Source: Astropecten irregularis
Taxonomy: Eukaryota > Echinodermata > Asteroidea > Paxillosida > Astropectinidae
Assembly: GCA_963971285.1 (NCBI GenBank)
Contig: OZ020246.1
Coordinates: 26,076,494 to 26,140,493 of the forward strand
DNA: 64,000 bases
Direction: 5' to 3'
The notes below the pieces were generated by a model, which was given only the letters and a program-made list of their open reading frames with translations, did not search any database and was not told the DNA's origin. The translations under genes were made by a program, and so were the position numbers. Shown here in pieces: positions 62,401 through 63,721 of this stretch; position 1 is the stretch's first letter; each line of letters opens with the position of its first letter.

Positions 62401-63721
62401 GCTGGGCATACAACCACAGGTGGCACTCCATCAACTAAAGAAAGAAGGAGGAAAAAGAAAATTGATAACTTCAAAGGTACTTATAAAAAAAAAGTAAATA
62501 AAATCGTGAAAGATTCAGGAGTTCATCTTACTTCTTCAGTGAAAAGAGCAACGGGTTCATTTTAAAAGACTGAATAATGTGTTCATGTTTGTCACACATA
62601 AGAGAATTTTTTTGGAAGGGTGGGAGAAAAGCCAAAAGACTTATCCTGTATGTTGAGAAAAATTATGTCAAATCAACCAATCCATGCTGTGTATCCCCAC
62701 CGTAATAGTGTGATGGAGCGTAAATTCTTTTGTTGCCACACAAAAGACGCGCAGGGACACCGCAGTAATGACAGATGGGATGTAAATGTACAAACAAACA
62801 TTTGAAAAAAGGGGAATTTGAGACCATGTAATTTAAAGAAAACTTACCAACTGTCACAGTAAATGTACAGGAATTTGAATTGCCAGATTGATCAGTTGCT
62901 CTGTAAGTAATACTATAAGATCCAAAGGTGAAGAAGGAACCGGGTCCTTGCTGTGCATTGGATGTCAGGACAACAGTTGGAGGAATTCCGGTGTTGTCAG
63001 CAGCTGTTGGTGAATTCCAAAACACTGTTGCTCCATTTTGATTGCCAGTTGTGACTTGCTGAAATACGTTGTCCGGGCAGGTAATTGTTGGTGGCACACC
63101 ATCGCCTGAAAACAAAATTCATAAGATATGAAGTCAGCACATAATGGAACAAGACAAAGTTACCACCCCAAGTCAACAACTCAAGAAATATCATGTAATC
63201 CAGAAGTTAACAGTGTGAAAATGCAACACAAAATATATAATAATACTTCAATCTTGCAAACACAACAAAGACATCAATTCAAACATTTCAGTTTCAACTG
63301 TTTCACAAATGAGAAACATATGCTATAGTACAACTGTCATTCTAGACATTGCAGAGTCAAACCTCAGTTCAGTCCAATTTGATTCATTCTGTCTCTATAT
63401 TACCACATTACTTTCATTAATATCAGGGAAATTGGGATGAACCATCACTGAAACAAGAAAAACAATATTTACGTTCAGTTATTGAAACCGTAAAAGAGCA
63501 CTGATTCCTGTTGCCAGCAGCATCCCGGTAGACGTAGGTTACTGTAGTCTGACCAACTTGGAACATATCATTCGAGTTGTGGGTGTTGGACACCAGAGTC
63601 ACACTGCCAGAATTATCAGATACGGTAGGATCAGCCCAAGTCACCTCCCTTCCACCACTTCCAAAATCAATTGTGAAAGCTGAATTGGCTGGGCATACAA
63701 CCACGGGTGGCACTCCATCAA
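8228..63721 (-). CDS. Giant HYR/EGF single-pass membrane protein (hyalin-like), 5' end outside window
   Basis: Sixty-four coding exons on the minus strand, all internal exons phase 1-1, so domains can be gained or lost without frame change. The window encodes about 4,800 residues: 49 HYR domains, 10 standard EGF exons, two EGF-like half domains flanking a furin-type site, one final EGF, one transmembrane helix and a 20-residue cytoplasmic tail. HYR domains are immunoglobulin-like modules known from sea urchin hyalin and other extracellular adhesion proteins. EGF modules serve as rigid spacers and binding units. I infer a very long cell-surface adhesion or matrix protein, possibly shed. The signal peptide and N-terminus are missing because the gene continues right of the window. 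Each exon encodes exactly one domain. No frameshift or stop was found in any exon. The near-identical array could also hide assembly errors. Confidence 0.85.
8525..8830. repeat. Dispersed repeat (GTGGGAGCATGCG family), copy 1
   Basis: Shares CAATCAATCAATCAGTGGGA, CGCATCTACCTTCGAGCAGT and ACCACGTGTCATG with 35395-35870 and, inverted, with 23590-23725. Contains no domain I recognise. Lies in the last intron of the HYR gene. Confidence 0.6.
9092..9211 (-). CDS. Membrane-proximal EGF exon
   Basis: 40-codon phase 1-1 exon, acceptor AACAG and donor GTAGGC. Reads KSVCEPNPCANNGTCHHV, then YECNCQPGWEGIRCK, a canonical six-cysteine EGF immediately before the transmembrane exon. Confidence 0.9.
9408..9522. 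repeat. Tandem pair of Penelope-type terminal repeat fragments
   Basis: Two consecutive copies of a 58-bp motif holding GATCCTGCTAGGATC, AAAACG/AAAATGCG, and GTCAGGCCCTCCTAACTCC. Same family as 9616-10113. Confidence 0.6.
9616..10113. mobile_element. Penelope-like element terminal region with hammerhead-like motif
   Basis: A pyrimidine-rich stretch (TCTCCTTTGTATTCATCCAC...) is followed at 9925-9965 by GCCT, CTGAGAA, a GATCC/GGATC hairpin, GAAAC, GCGTC and AGGC. This order matches a type I hammerhead ribozyme, as known in Penelope-like element terminal repeats. The CUGANGA core is degenerate. A trailer GCAGCAGTTTATTACTTGTA is shared with copies at 31755-31815, 32232-32625, 34976-35116 and 46815-47101. 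No reverse transcriptase was found. Confidence 0.55.
10117..10230 (-). CDS. Degenerate EGF-like exon
   Basis: 38-codon phase 1-1 exon. It reads ATLNLCENGGVPV and ends SFYCRCPYGYTGMFCEK, keeping only four EGF cysteines. The missing half may be supplied by exon 11679-11765 across the microexon at 10992-11033. The acceptor is a tandem CAGCAG, allowing a one-residue variant. Its donor lies directly beside a Penelope-type repeat. Confidence 0.8.
10630..10905 (-). repeat. tRNA-derived SINE
   Basis: Minus-strand copy with TGGCTCAGTTGGTAGAGCGC (A box) and GGTTCATATTACGC-like degenerate B box, plus the shared tail. More complete than the 36200-36365 copy. Confidence 0.75.
10992..11033 (-). CDS. 42-nt microexon encoding an RKRR furin-type site
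   Basis: Acceptor with a pyrimidine tract ending AACAG and a strong donor GTGAGT bound 42 nt that fit phase 1-1. They encode ATRKRRDTHDMHD in frame with both neighbours. RKRR/D is a consensus proprotein convertase site. It lies just N-terminal of the last EGF-like modules and the membrane helix. Skipping the exon keeps the frame, so it could be alternative. Transcript proof is lacking. Confidence 0.55.
11034..11678. other. Intron with one dispersed repeat fragment
   Basis: No exon seen. About 11459-11640 carries a repeat also found at 907-1050 and 36765-36875 (AAATAAAATCAGTATGCCA, GGTTTTTGGTGC). An AT dinucleotide run lies near 11283-11303. Confidence 0.4.
11679..11765 (-). CDS. EGF-like half-domain exon
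   Basis: 29-codon phase 1-1 exon, donor GTAAGT. Reads SPVSNPCTSAPCQANQRCFF and ends TATMYICR: four cysteines in the spacing of EGF cysteines 1-4, without the C-terminal CxxGFxGxxC part. It probably combines with the four cysteines of exon 10117-10230. Confidence 0.75.
12001..12112. mobile_element. 112-bp MITE, TGGGAGACTTTTGAG termini
   Basis: Near-palindromic element with ends TGGGAGACTTTTGAGAACC and TTAAAAGTCTCCCA and an inner TCAACAGCGC/GCGCTGTTGA pair. The same family interrupts a SINE at 44861-45000. Confidence 0.75.
12229..12486 (-). CDS. HYR exon h1
   Basis: 86 codons, phase 1-1. Has TPPTISGCPTQGVTG, TATDNSGGQVTRTSNRSPGQ, YTFTDPSGNQAFCSF and ends VTVSG. Closest to h2, h3, h7 and h11. 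Confidence 0.92.
12600..13530. other. Intron sequence without recognised feature
   Basis: No HYR or EGF exon. A GATGCGTCAAACAGGCGCAT motif is duplicated near 12760-12805. A TGTAC-rich palindromic stretch lies at 13388-13455. Part of it may belong to the BEL/Pao relic that follows. Confidence 0.3.
13535..14180 (+). mobile_element. BEL/Pao retrotransposon relic, 3' end of pol
   Basis: Plus-strand coding remnant, antisense within the HYR gene intron. Key motifs: LTPNHLLLLRQ, DLYKRRWRQVQYLADVF and LPQLQKRQKWLHPQRN in one frame, then SLVRYENTSRSKWHLG and KTQAGVYDTPTNKICLLE in another. These match the integrase C-terminal region and the DUF5641 tail of BEL/Pao elements. It is dead: an in-frame TGA at 13860-13862, another stop after RNIVTES, and a frame change near 13946. 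No LTR identified. Confidence 0.85.
14319..14576 (-). CDS. HYR exon h2
   Basis: 86 codons, phase 1-1, acceptor TTCAG and donor GTAATT. Variant residues GVSAAAPSGSTTTTVTWIEP and YTFADTSGNQATC. Confidence 0.92.
14676..14936 (-). CDS. HYR exon h3 (block copy 1)
   Basis: 87 codons, phase 1-1. Reads TATAQSGATSTAVSWIEPTA and FIGQTNIVYTFTDPSGNVATC. First exon, in genomic order, of a four-exon block repeated at h7-h10. Confidence 0.92.
15571..15828 (-). CDS. HYR exon h4 (block copy 1)
   Basis: 86 codons, phase 1-1. SATAPAGATSAVVTWTEP and NAMVTYSFFDPSGNQATCTF. Essentially identical to h8. Confidence 0.92.
15977..16400. mobile_element. 424-bp hAT-like MITE with 8-bp target duplication
   Basis: Ends CATAGAGCTATATTAAAATT and AATTTAAATATAGCTCTATG are inverted for about 36 bp (through ACTAGAGCGCTAGCT). 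Both sides are flanked by AATCTGCA (15969-15976 and 16401-16408), an 8-bp duplication as made by hAT-type transposases. The interior is non-coding. A right-truncated copy at the same site is present in the second block (19891-20277). Confidence 0.85.
16812..17150. mobile_element. Tc1/mariner-like MITE, CAGTAAT termini, TA flanks
   Basis: Left CAGTAATTTGAGCACACA and right TGTGCTCGAATTACTG are inverted and flanked by TA. Inner arms GGTGCCCTCTATTGATTAAA / TTTTAATCAATAGAGGGCGCC. Related copies: 3715-4245, 20285-20545, 31890-32135, 33376-33701. Confidence 0.8.
17280..17543 (-). CDS. HYR exon h5 (block copy 1)
   Basis: 88 codons, phase 1-1. Reads EDGGTDTQAPMVMNCPTQGV, GVLPQGSSSVVVNWTPP and SFQLGTTDITYTFTDPSGNQ. 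Same protein as h9. Confidence 0.92.
17660..18010. repeat. Diverged member of the AAATGTTCACAGATTTAC repeat family
   Basis: Shares AAATGTTCACAG, ACATACTGT, CTGAAATGCTGTA and a final GTATTATGCCTTT with 31141-31496, 34368-34728, 39581-39943 and 41705-42067. The corresponding copy in the duplicated block is 21080-21415. Confidence 0.5.
18145..18405 (-). CDS. HYR exon h6 (block copy 1)
   Basis: 87 codons, phase 1-1. A divergent HYR: FNCPQNMIVGPDPGQ, TWQDPTATDNSGVQPN, YTFWDASFNNAACSF, ending SITVQ. Differs from h10 at few residues (EHPQ versus EPPQ, GRVY versus GGVY). Confidence 0.9.
18575..18835 (-). CDS. HYR exon h7 (block copy 2)
   Basis: 87 codons, phase 1-1. TATAPSGSTSTTVSWTEP and GGTNVVYTFTDTSGNVATC. 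Paralogue of h3 in the duplicated block and also close to h11. Confidence 0.92.
19487..19744 (-). CDS. HYR exon h8 (block copy 2)
   Basis: 86 codons, phase 1-1. Sequence matches h4 almost exactly, differing at the last residues (VSVFG for VSVSG). Confidence 0.92.
19891..20277. mobile_element. Right-truncated copy of the 424-bp hAT-like MITE
   Basis: Begins CATAGAGCTATATTAAAATT after the same AATCTGCA flank as 15977. The right terminus and about 0.5 kb of following sequence are missing, and a short insertion (near 20006-20035) is present. It joins directly to the truncated MITE at 20285. Confidence 0.75.
20285..20545. mobile_element. Left-truncated Tc1/mariner-like MITE
   Basis: Keeps the core (TGTACACCGCCAATCATC, GGGAAGCTGGAAAGCTAATC) and right end GTGTGCTCGAATTACTG, then TA. 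The left end is lost in the deletion that removed the right end of the neighbouring hAT-like MITE. Confidence 0.7.
20682..20945 (-). CDS. HYR exon h9 (block copy 2)
   Basis: 88 codons, phase 1-1. Protein identical to h5 over the visible HYR domain (MVMNCPTQGVFGVLPQGSSS, TDITYTFTDPSGNQATC). Confidence 0.92.
21548..21808 (-). CDS. HYR exon h10 (block copy 2)
   Basis: 87 codons, phase 1-1. FNCPQNIIVGPDPGQ, DVGGVYVVSYTFWDAS and NNAACSFSITVQ. Paralogue of h6. Confidence 0.9.
21978..22238 (-). CDS. HYR exon h11
   Basis: 87 codons, phase 1-1. TATAQSGATSTAVSWTEP and GGTNVVYTFTDPSGNVATC. It sits where a third copy of the block would begin, so it may be the ancestral edge of the h3-h10 duplication. 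Confidence 0.92.
22673..22933 (-). CDS. HYR exon h12
   Basis: 87 codons, phase 1-1. GGGTDTIPPTVQNCPTQA, TATDDSGGFVTVTSTRSPGQ and IDYTFTDPSGNAATCHFDV. Sister of h13 and h14. Confidence 0.92.
23165..23430. repeat. GAGTC-rich minisatellite, short tract
   Basis: Two tandem units of about 120 bp built from GAGTC-type motifs (for example CAGGTCGAGTCCGAGTCTGA). Same motif vocabulary as the larger tracts at 23990-25380 and 25893-26490. Confidence 0.8.
23590..23725. repeat. Dispersed repeat (GTGGGAGCATGCG family), inverted copy
   Basis: Contains GGAGACCGAAGGAGTACCGC, AGGTAGATGCGGCAACG and GCATGCTCCCACAGATTGAT, the reverse complement of motifs at 8525-8830 and 35395-35540. Confidence 0.6.
23990..25380. 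repeat. Long GAGTC minisatellite
   Basis: About 1.4 kb of tandem units of roughly 24-36 bp of the form GTAGGTCCGAGTCCACAAC-GAGTCAGAGTC, with AGAGTC added or lost between units. Purely intronic, between h12 and h13. Nested higher-order periodicity is visible (a run of units at about 24150-24360 recurs at about 24510-24720). Confidence 0.92.
25508..25768 (-). CDS. HYR exon h13
   Basis: 87 codons, phase 1-1. GGVIDTIPPTVQNCPTQ, LQRSAPTGATSVIVSW and YTFTDPSGNTATCHFDVIVS. The HYR sequence is identical in protein to h14. The two exons, their flanks and the adjoining minisatellite were duplicated together. Confidence 0.92.
25893..26490. repeat. GAGTC minisatellite, second tract
   Basis: About 0.6 kb of the same units as 23990-25380, followed by the same unique border (CATCTGTATTTGTGACTCGA, then TTACCAACACTGCTGTGTTT). 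The tract and exon h14 form a duplicate of the tract and exon h13. Confidence 0.9.
26606..26866 (-). CDS. HYR exon h14
   Basis: 87 codons, phase 1-1, identical in HYR protein sequence to h13. Duplicated intron flanks of about 200 bp on each side show a very recent tandem duplication of about 1.1 kb. Confidence 0.92.
27032..27292 (-). CDS. HYR exon h15
   Basis: 87 codons, phase 1-1. GGVTDNIPPAIQNCPMQGV, TATDNSGGLVTVTSTRSPGQ and TCQFDVRVSG. Diverged sister of h12-h14. Confidence 0.92.
27348..27589. repeat. GGGGCCAATTTCA-family repeat
   Basis: Starts GGGGCCAATTTCACGGCCC and ends TATATGAAATTGACCCC in inverted orientation, about 242 bp. Non-coding. Confidence 0.65.
27722..27946. repeat. GGGGCCAATTTCA-family repeat
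   Basis: Starts GGGGCCAATTTCATGGC and ends GTGAAATTGGCCCC, opposite in orientation to the copy at 27348. Confidence 0.65.
28076..28321 (-). CDS. HYR exon h16
   Basis: 82 codons, phase 1-1, the shortest HYR here. GDNINPTITGCPNSIYRN, TDNSGVSTLESVSHQPN, YVYRDPSGNRAVCSFFITV. Marks the border between the EGF block and the C-terminal HYR block. Confidence 0.9.
28430..28665. repeat. GAGCC-rich interspersed repeat, copy 2
   Basis: Contains CTCGGCTCCGGCTCAGGCTC at one end and a GAGCCAGAGCCGGAGC run at the other. Inverted relative to 2545-2735. Confidence 0.5.
28944..29066 (-). CDS. EGF exon e10
   Basis: 41 codons, phase 1-1, six cysteines. VGNPCTSNPCQNGGVC, YFVCQCPSGFTGVSCETP. The donor region GTAGTAAGT offers two in-frame sites three bases apart. 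Confidence 0.92.
29250..29600. other. Intron with CA microsatellite and A-rich repeat debris
   Basis: An ACACACACAC tract lies near 29331-29348, followed by A-rich sequence and a distinctive GACAGACAGACGGGACGAA tail. Probably a decayed mobile element; family not recognised. Confidence 0.3.
29600..29860. repeat. Rearranged tRNA-derived SINE (two halves head to head)
   Basis: The minus-strand tRNA part (GAGCCATCCAGCCCTACG) is followed by a plus-strand half (GGTATTCAGGAGGTCGCTGG, TTCGAATCCCGCTCCAGTC). The copy is therefore an inversion chimera. Confidence 0.65.
29866..30033. repeat. GGGGCCAATTTCA-family repeat, partial
   Basis: Starts inside the element (AAAACAGAATTAACAACC) and ends CCATGAAATTGGTCC. 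A further fragment lies at 30170-30221. Confidence 0.55.
30520..30675 (-). CDS. EGF exon e9
   Basis: 52 codons, phase 1-1, six cysteines with a long loop between cysteines 3 and 4 (CRNVFHSFDSDVDYMC). Ends ICPIGFVGHNCETVG. Confidence 0.9.
30680..31140. other. Intron without recognised feature
   Basis: No exon, RNA or clear repeat seen. GC content is somewhat higher than in the neighbouring introns. Confidence 0.3.
31141..31496. repeat. TIR repeat of the AAATGTTCACAGATTTAC family
   Basis: Ends TTTAAAGGTACTATCAATC and AAGTATGATATTACCTTTAA are approximately inverted. Internal AAAAGATCAACAATAAAAGA. A non-autonomous element repeated five or more times in this gene. Confidence 0.65.
31560..31718 (-). 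CDS. EGF exon e8
   Basis: 53 codons, phase 1-1, six cysteines. NGCNNSPCNNGGSC, a long N-rich loop (YNSYHSNKNNAFPSEY), then TCICQPGFSGVNC. Confidence 0.92.
31890..32135. mobile_element. Truncated Tc1/mariner-like MITE
   Basis: Left end CAGTAATCCGAAGCA after TA, and core motifs (TTATTGAAATCTGGGTGGCT, AAGCTAATCATGAGC). The right end is missing. Confidence 0.6.
32232..32625. mobile_element. Penelope-type terminal repeat
   Basis: Pyrimidine-rich leader, then GCCTTTGAGAAAGATCC-TGCAA-GGATTGAAACGCGTCAGGC (split here for length) and the GCAGCAGTTTATTACTTGTA trailer. Same hammerhead-like order as 9925-9965. Confidence 0.55.
32652..32786 (-). CDS. EGF exon e7
   Basis: 45 codons, phase 1-1, six cysteines. 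VTVNPNPCNSFPCQNGATC, ICVCLDGFLGQNCQ. Its donor lies about 25 bp from a Penelope-type repeat end. Confidence 0.92.
32917..33036. mobile_element. 120-bp palindromic MITE
   Basis: Ends AGGGCATGTTTGTTAAACGC and CGTTAAACAAACAGGCCCC are inverted, with an inner GGGATCCC/GGGATCCC pair. No coding potential. Confidence 0.6.
33117..33242 (-). CDS. EGF exon e6, seven cysteines
   Basis: 42 codons, phase 1-1. IQNPCQQAPCQNGGTCNTV, GACTSYTCLCPATHTGIHC. Has the extra cysteine of the eight-cysteine subtype (GAC) but Thr where the partner cysteine (PxC) should be. Confidence 0.9.
33376..33701. mobile_element. Complete Tc1/mariner-like MITE, 326 bp
   Basis: TA-flanked CAGTAATCCGAGCACACGG ... AAACTTGTGTTTGGATTACTG. 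Best-preserved member of the family in this window. Confidence 0.8.
33741..33983. repeat. GGGGCCAATTTCA-family repeat
   Basis: Starts GAGCCAATTTCACGGCCC and ends CTCCATGAAATTGGCCCC. About 243 bp and nearly complete. Confidence 0.65.
34032..34154 (-). CDS. EGF exon e5, eight cysteines
   Basis: 41 codons, phase 1-1. RNACEPNPCFNGASC, QDNCYAYSCQCTGCFTGYNC. Two cysteines beyond the EGF norm: one before cysteine 4 (DNC) and one in CxCxxC. Confidence 0.92.
34368..34728. repeat. TIR repeat of the AAATGTTCACAGATTTAC family
   Basis: Contains AAAGGTACAGTACATGATT, GAAATGTTCACAGATTTACG and the end TATGTATTATACCTTT. Fills most of the e5-e4 intron. Confidence 0.6.
34775..34909 (-). CDS. EGF exon e4, eight cysteines
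   Basis: 45 codons, phase 1-1. AQCSTNLCQNGGVC, FSCYEFTCACTGCFTGVFC. Eight-cysteine subtype. Confidence 0.92.
34976..35116. mobile_element. Penelope-type terminal repeat, rearranged
   Basis: An inverted fragment (GGAGGGCCTGACACG) joins a direct fragment (GGTAGGATCGTAATGCGTCA) and the GCAGCAGTTTATTACTTGTA trailer. Confidence 0.5.
35395..35870. repeat. Dispersed repeat (GTGGGAGCATGCG family) split by a MITE
   Basis: Left part 35395-35545 and right part 35815-35870 match the continuous copy at 8525-8830. The intervening 35575-35758 stretch is a separate inverted-repeat element. Confidence 0.6.
35575..35758. mobile_element. MITE with GGCTGCGTT(C/T)GAGC termini
   Basis: TTCTCTCGGTGGCTGCGTTC at left is inverted at right as GCTCAAACGCAGCCAAAGAG. 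Includes palindromic GAGTATACTC motifs. Non-coding. Confidence 0.65.
35888..36010 (-). CDS. EGF exon e3, eight cysteines
   Basis: 41 codons, phase 1-1. VDSCENNQCSNGAMCVP, TDNCLQYTCQCPPCFTGQFC. Eight-cysteine subtype. Confidence 0.92.
36200..36365 (-). repeat. tRNA-derived SINE, partial
   Basis: Minus-strand tRNA-like core (GCTCAGTTGGTAGAGCGCCT with TAGCTCAG variant) and shared tail. The 5' region present at 7130 and 10630 is absent. Confidence 0.7.
36585..36707 (-). CDS. EGF exon e2, eight cysteines
   Basis: 41 codons, phase 1-1. GNACQQNTCQNGGVC, PGSCTLFQCQCPDCFTGRSC. Eight-cysteine subtype. Confidence 0.92.
37127..37240 (-). CDS. EGF exon e1, seven cysteines
   Basis: 38 codons, phase 1-1. 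ANPCLSQPCMNGGVC, ESVTAYRCLCPECYSGNQC. Keeps the PxC extra cysteine but has Val where its partner (DNC) would be, the mirror image of exon e6. Confidence 0.9.
37241..38442. other. Intron separating HYR and EGF blocks
   Basis: No exon seen in 1.2 kb. A possible inverted-repeat element with TAGCGCTCC ends and GTGACGTCAC motifs lies at about 37338-37545. AT-rich sequence lies at 37850-37995 and a CCGT microsatellite at 38381-38396. Confidence 0.4.
38443..38694 (-). CDS. HYR exon h17
   Basis: 84 codons, phase 1-1. EDRTPPVLVTCPSDISF, PTATDNSGTVNLVSNNRNPG, YRFADVAGNSVTCSF, ending VEITE. Resembles array type B. Confidence 0.9.
38952..39095. repeat. Perfect-arm inverted repeat
   Basis: GAAGGTACTCATTTTGCAAG (continuing CTGTCCATGGAAT) at 38952 is inverted at 39063-39095, separated by about 78 bp. 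It could be the end region of a foldback element. Confidence 0.75.
39208..39456 (-). CDS. HYR exon h18
   Basis: 83 codons, phase 1-1. DNIPPSVVCPPNMQETI, LPTVSDNAGTTNLVSNTRN, YTYADSAGNQGQCTF, ending VTVTE. Same length as type B exons. Confidence 0.92.
39581..39943. repeat. TIR repeat of the AAATGTTCACAGATTTAC family
   Basis: Clear inverted ends TTAAAGGGATGGTACAGAAT and GTTCTGTACCATCCCTTTAA, 363 bp. The best-preserved termini of this family. Confidence 0.75.
40080..40330 (+). repeat. tRNA-derived SINE with internal insertion
   Basis: ACACCACCAACATAGGGCTG and GGTCGCTGGTTGGAATCCCG are parts of one SINE, separated by about 130 bp of unrelated sequence (about 40115-40245). Confidence 0.55.
40430..40710. 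repeat. Two tandem GGGTCGATTTCAC-family foldback repeats
   Basis: Copies at about 40430-40571 and 40572-40710 in the same orientation. Each has CGTAACT, ATCCCATCGTATCCTA-like arms and a GGTGAAATC(G/C)A end. Confidence 0.6.
40766..41023 (-). CDS. HYR exon h19
   Basis: 86 codons, phase 1-1. EDRVNPIIVCPDNIVEQV, TGNQNGANVIWSAPTASDNS, YSATDGSGNSASCSFTV. Same length and pattern as array type A, so probably its single-copy relative at the array border. Confidence 0.92.
41152..41606. mobile_element. 455-bp MITE with CTTTTCACACGAC termini
   Basis: CTTTTCACACGACCCTAAAA and TTTTAGCGTCGTGTGAAAAG are inverted, extending to AAAACTCTCAA. Internal palindromic copies of CTCAA(T/G)CATTGAG-like motifs. No TSD detected. 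Confidence 0.75.
41705..42067. repeat. TIR repeat of the AAATGTTCACAGATTTAC family
   Basis: Ends AAAGGTAGTATTATACTTTG and AAAGTATGATACTACCTCT are inverted. Very close in sequence to 31141-31496. Confidence 0.7.
42118..42993 (-). CDS. Array dimer u1: HYR exons A1 (42118-42375) and B1 (42745-42993)
   Basis: C-terminal dimer of the array. Type A exons have 86 codons and type B 83, all phase 1-1. A1 is the most divergent A copy (CPDNIVRQVTTG, QQGTGSFFTFGTYS, TDQAGN). B1 has CPVNLAFTIDFGSGG, TWADPTVSDNSGS and ends VTITE. Confidence 0.93.
42994..44384. other. Long array intron with MITE relic and about 1 kb unique insert
   Basis: 43247-43370 is the decayed right half of the MITE seen at 1499-1733. 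About 43390-44230 has no counterpart in other array units and no recognised coding sequence; it explains the long A1-A2 spacing. Confidence 0.45.
44385..45936 (-). CDS. Array dimer u2: HYR exons A2 (44385-44642) and B2 (45688-45936)
   Basis: A2 carries QQITTG, ATVFWTSP and IPGFFFTFG. B2 carries CPVNLVFTIDF and ends VSITE. The A2-B2 intron is enlarged by two SINEs, one containing a MITE. Confidence 0.93.
44765..45170 (+). repeat. tRNA-derived SINE interrupted by a MITE
   Basis: Plus-strand SINE with GGCTGAGTTGGTAGAGCGCA and shared tail. It is broken between GATAA and TTGAC by the element at 44861-45000. The neighbouring SINE at 45182 shows the unbroken GATAATTGACTATTGG. Confidence 0.8.
44861..45000. 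mobile_element. 140-bp MITE, TGGGAGACTTTTGAG termini, inside a SINE
   Basis: TGGGAGACTTTTGAGAACCG at left, inverted at right as CGTTTCTCAAAAAACTCCTA, with inner GTCTTCAAGTCAACAG arms. Same family as 12001-12112. Confidence 0.8.
45182..45445 (+). repeat. tRNA-derived SINE
   Basis: Plus-strand copy with GGCTCAGTTGGTAGAGCACC and GGTCGCCGGTTCGAATCCC. Followed immediately by a short inverted copy of its own B-box region (GGATTCAAACCGGCGACC). Confidence 0.8.
46442..48087 (-). CDS. Array dimer u3: HYR exons A3 (46442-46699) and B3 (47839-48087)
   Basis: A3 carries QQITTG, ATVFWNSPTALDN and IPGSFF. B3 carries CPANSAFTIDF, THNSNDMF and VTITE. The intron holds a Penelope-type fragment and a hAT-like MITE. 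Confidence 0.93.
46815..47101. mobile_element. Penelope-type terminal repeat, composite
   Basis: An inverted piece (GAGTTTCGATCCTAACAGGA, ATCGAAGGCTAAATGGCAAG) is followed by a direct piece (GATCCTGCTAGGATCGAAAC, GTCAGGCCCTCCTAACTCC) and the TTTGCAACAGCTTATTATTT trailer. Confidence 0.55.
47331..47637. mobile_element. 307-bp hAT-like MITE with perfect 8-bp target duplication
   Basis: CAGGCGCGGTTCTA and TAGAACCGTGCCTG are inverted. Both sides are flanked by GTTGGCCC (47323-47330, 47638-47645). Contains GGGGCTGTAGCCCCC and long C/A homopolymer runs. Non-coding and apparently young. Confidence 0.88.
48141..48301. repeat. Foldback: 36-bp inverted arms around a second hairpin
   Basis: GAGAGTAAGGCTTGCGGTGA (continuing CACCATGTATAA) is inverted at 48266-48301. 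Between the arms lies GACTAG-AGCACA-CTAGTC followed by GAAAC, a hairpin-plus-GAAAC layout reminiscent of Penelope or hammerhead-type sequences. Confidence 0.7.
48716..49589 (-). CDS. Array dimer u4: HYR exons A4 (48716-48973) and B4 (49341-49589)
   Basis: First dimer of the homogenised part. A4: QQITTG, ATVFWNSPTAADN, IPGSFF, ending VTVG. B4: PANSAF, NSNDIF (others NDMF), VSITE. Distance to the next A exon is 1,397 bp. Confidence 0.94.
50113..50986 (-). CDS. Array dimer u5: HYR exons A5 (50113-50370) and B5 (50738-50986)
   Basis: A5: QQVTTG, ATVFWNSP, IPGSFF, ending VTIG. B5: PANSAF, WADPT, THNSNDMF, VSITE. Unit length to A6 is 1,288 bp. Confidence 0.94.
51401..52274 (-). CDS. Array dimer u6: HYR exons A6 (51401-51658) and B6 (52026-52274)
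   Basis: A6: QQVTTG, ATVFWNSP, IPGSFF, VTVG. B6: PANSAF type. Unit length 1,397 bp. Confidence 0.94.
52798..53671 (-). CDS. Array dimer u7: HYR exons A7 (52798-53055) and B7 (53423-53671)
   Basis: A7: ATVFWNSP, IPGSFF, VTIG. B7: PANSAF type. Unit length 1,397 bp; its sequence is almost indistinguishable from u8, introns included. Confidence 0.94.
54195..55068 (-). CDS. Array dimer u8: HYR exons A8 (54195-54452) and B8 (54820-55068)
   Basis: Same protein as u7. Unit length 1,397 bp. Confidence 0.94.
55592..56294 (-). CDS. Array dimer u9: HYR exons A9 (55592-55849) and B9 (56046-56294)
   Basis: Second subtype. A9: IACPDN, ATVTWNSP, QQGSGSFF, VTIG. B9: PANLAF, WPDPT, NTRNSNDMF, VTITE. Its A-B intron is short (196 bp), giving a 1,116-bp unit. 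Confidence 0.94.
56708..57410 (-). CDS. Array dimer u10: HYR exons A10 (56708-56965) and B10 (57162-57410)
   Basis: Chimeric copy: A10 starts IACPDN like A9 but continues ATVFWNSP, IPGSFF, VTVG like A6. B10 is PANLAF/TRNS type. Unit 1,116 bp, a tandem copy of the stretch before it. Confidence 0.94.
57824..58697 (-). CDS. Array dimer u11: HYR exons A11 (57824-58081) and B11 (58449-58697)
   Basis: A11: ITCPDN, ATVFWNSP, IPGSFF, VTVG. B11: PANSAF/THNS type. Unit 1,396 bp; first half of a 2,512-bp higher-order unit. Confidence 0.94.
59220..59922 (-). CDS. Array dimer u12: HYR exons A12 (59220-59477) and B12 (59674-59922)
   Basis: A12: IACPDN, ATVTWNSP, QQGSGSFF, VTIG. B12: PANLAF/TRNS type. Unit 1,116 bp; second half of the higher-order unit. 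Confidence 0.94.
60336..61209 (-). CDS. Array dimer u13: HYR exons A13 (60336-60593) and B13 (60961-61209)
   Basis: A13: ITCPDN, ATVFWNSP, QQGPGSFF, VTVG. B13: PANSAF/THNS type. Unit 1,396 bp; corresponds to u11 and u15. Confidence 0.94.
61732..62434 (-). CDS. Array dimer u14: HYR exons A14 (61732-61989) and B14 (62186-62434)
   Basis: Protein identical in type to u12 (VTW, GSG, PANLAF, TRNS). Unit 1,116 bp. Confidence 0.94.
62848..63721 (-). CDS. Array dimer u15: HYR exons A15 (62848-63105) and B15 (63473-63721)
   Basis: A15 has GPGSFF like A13. B15 is PANSAF/THNS type. It is the most N-terminal dimer visible. The following intron (63722-64000) repeats the usual array intron, so the array continues beyond the window. 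Confidence 0.94.
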
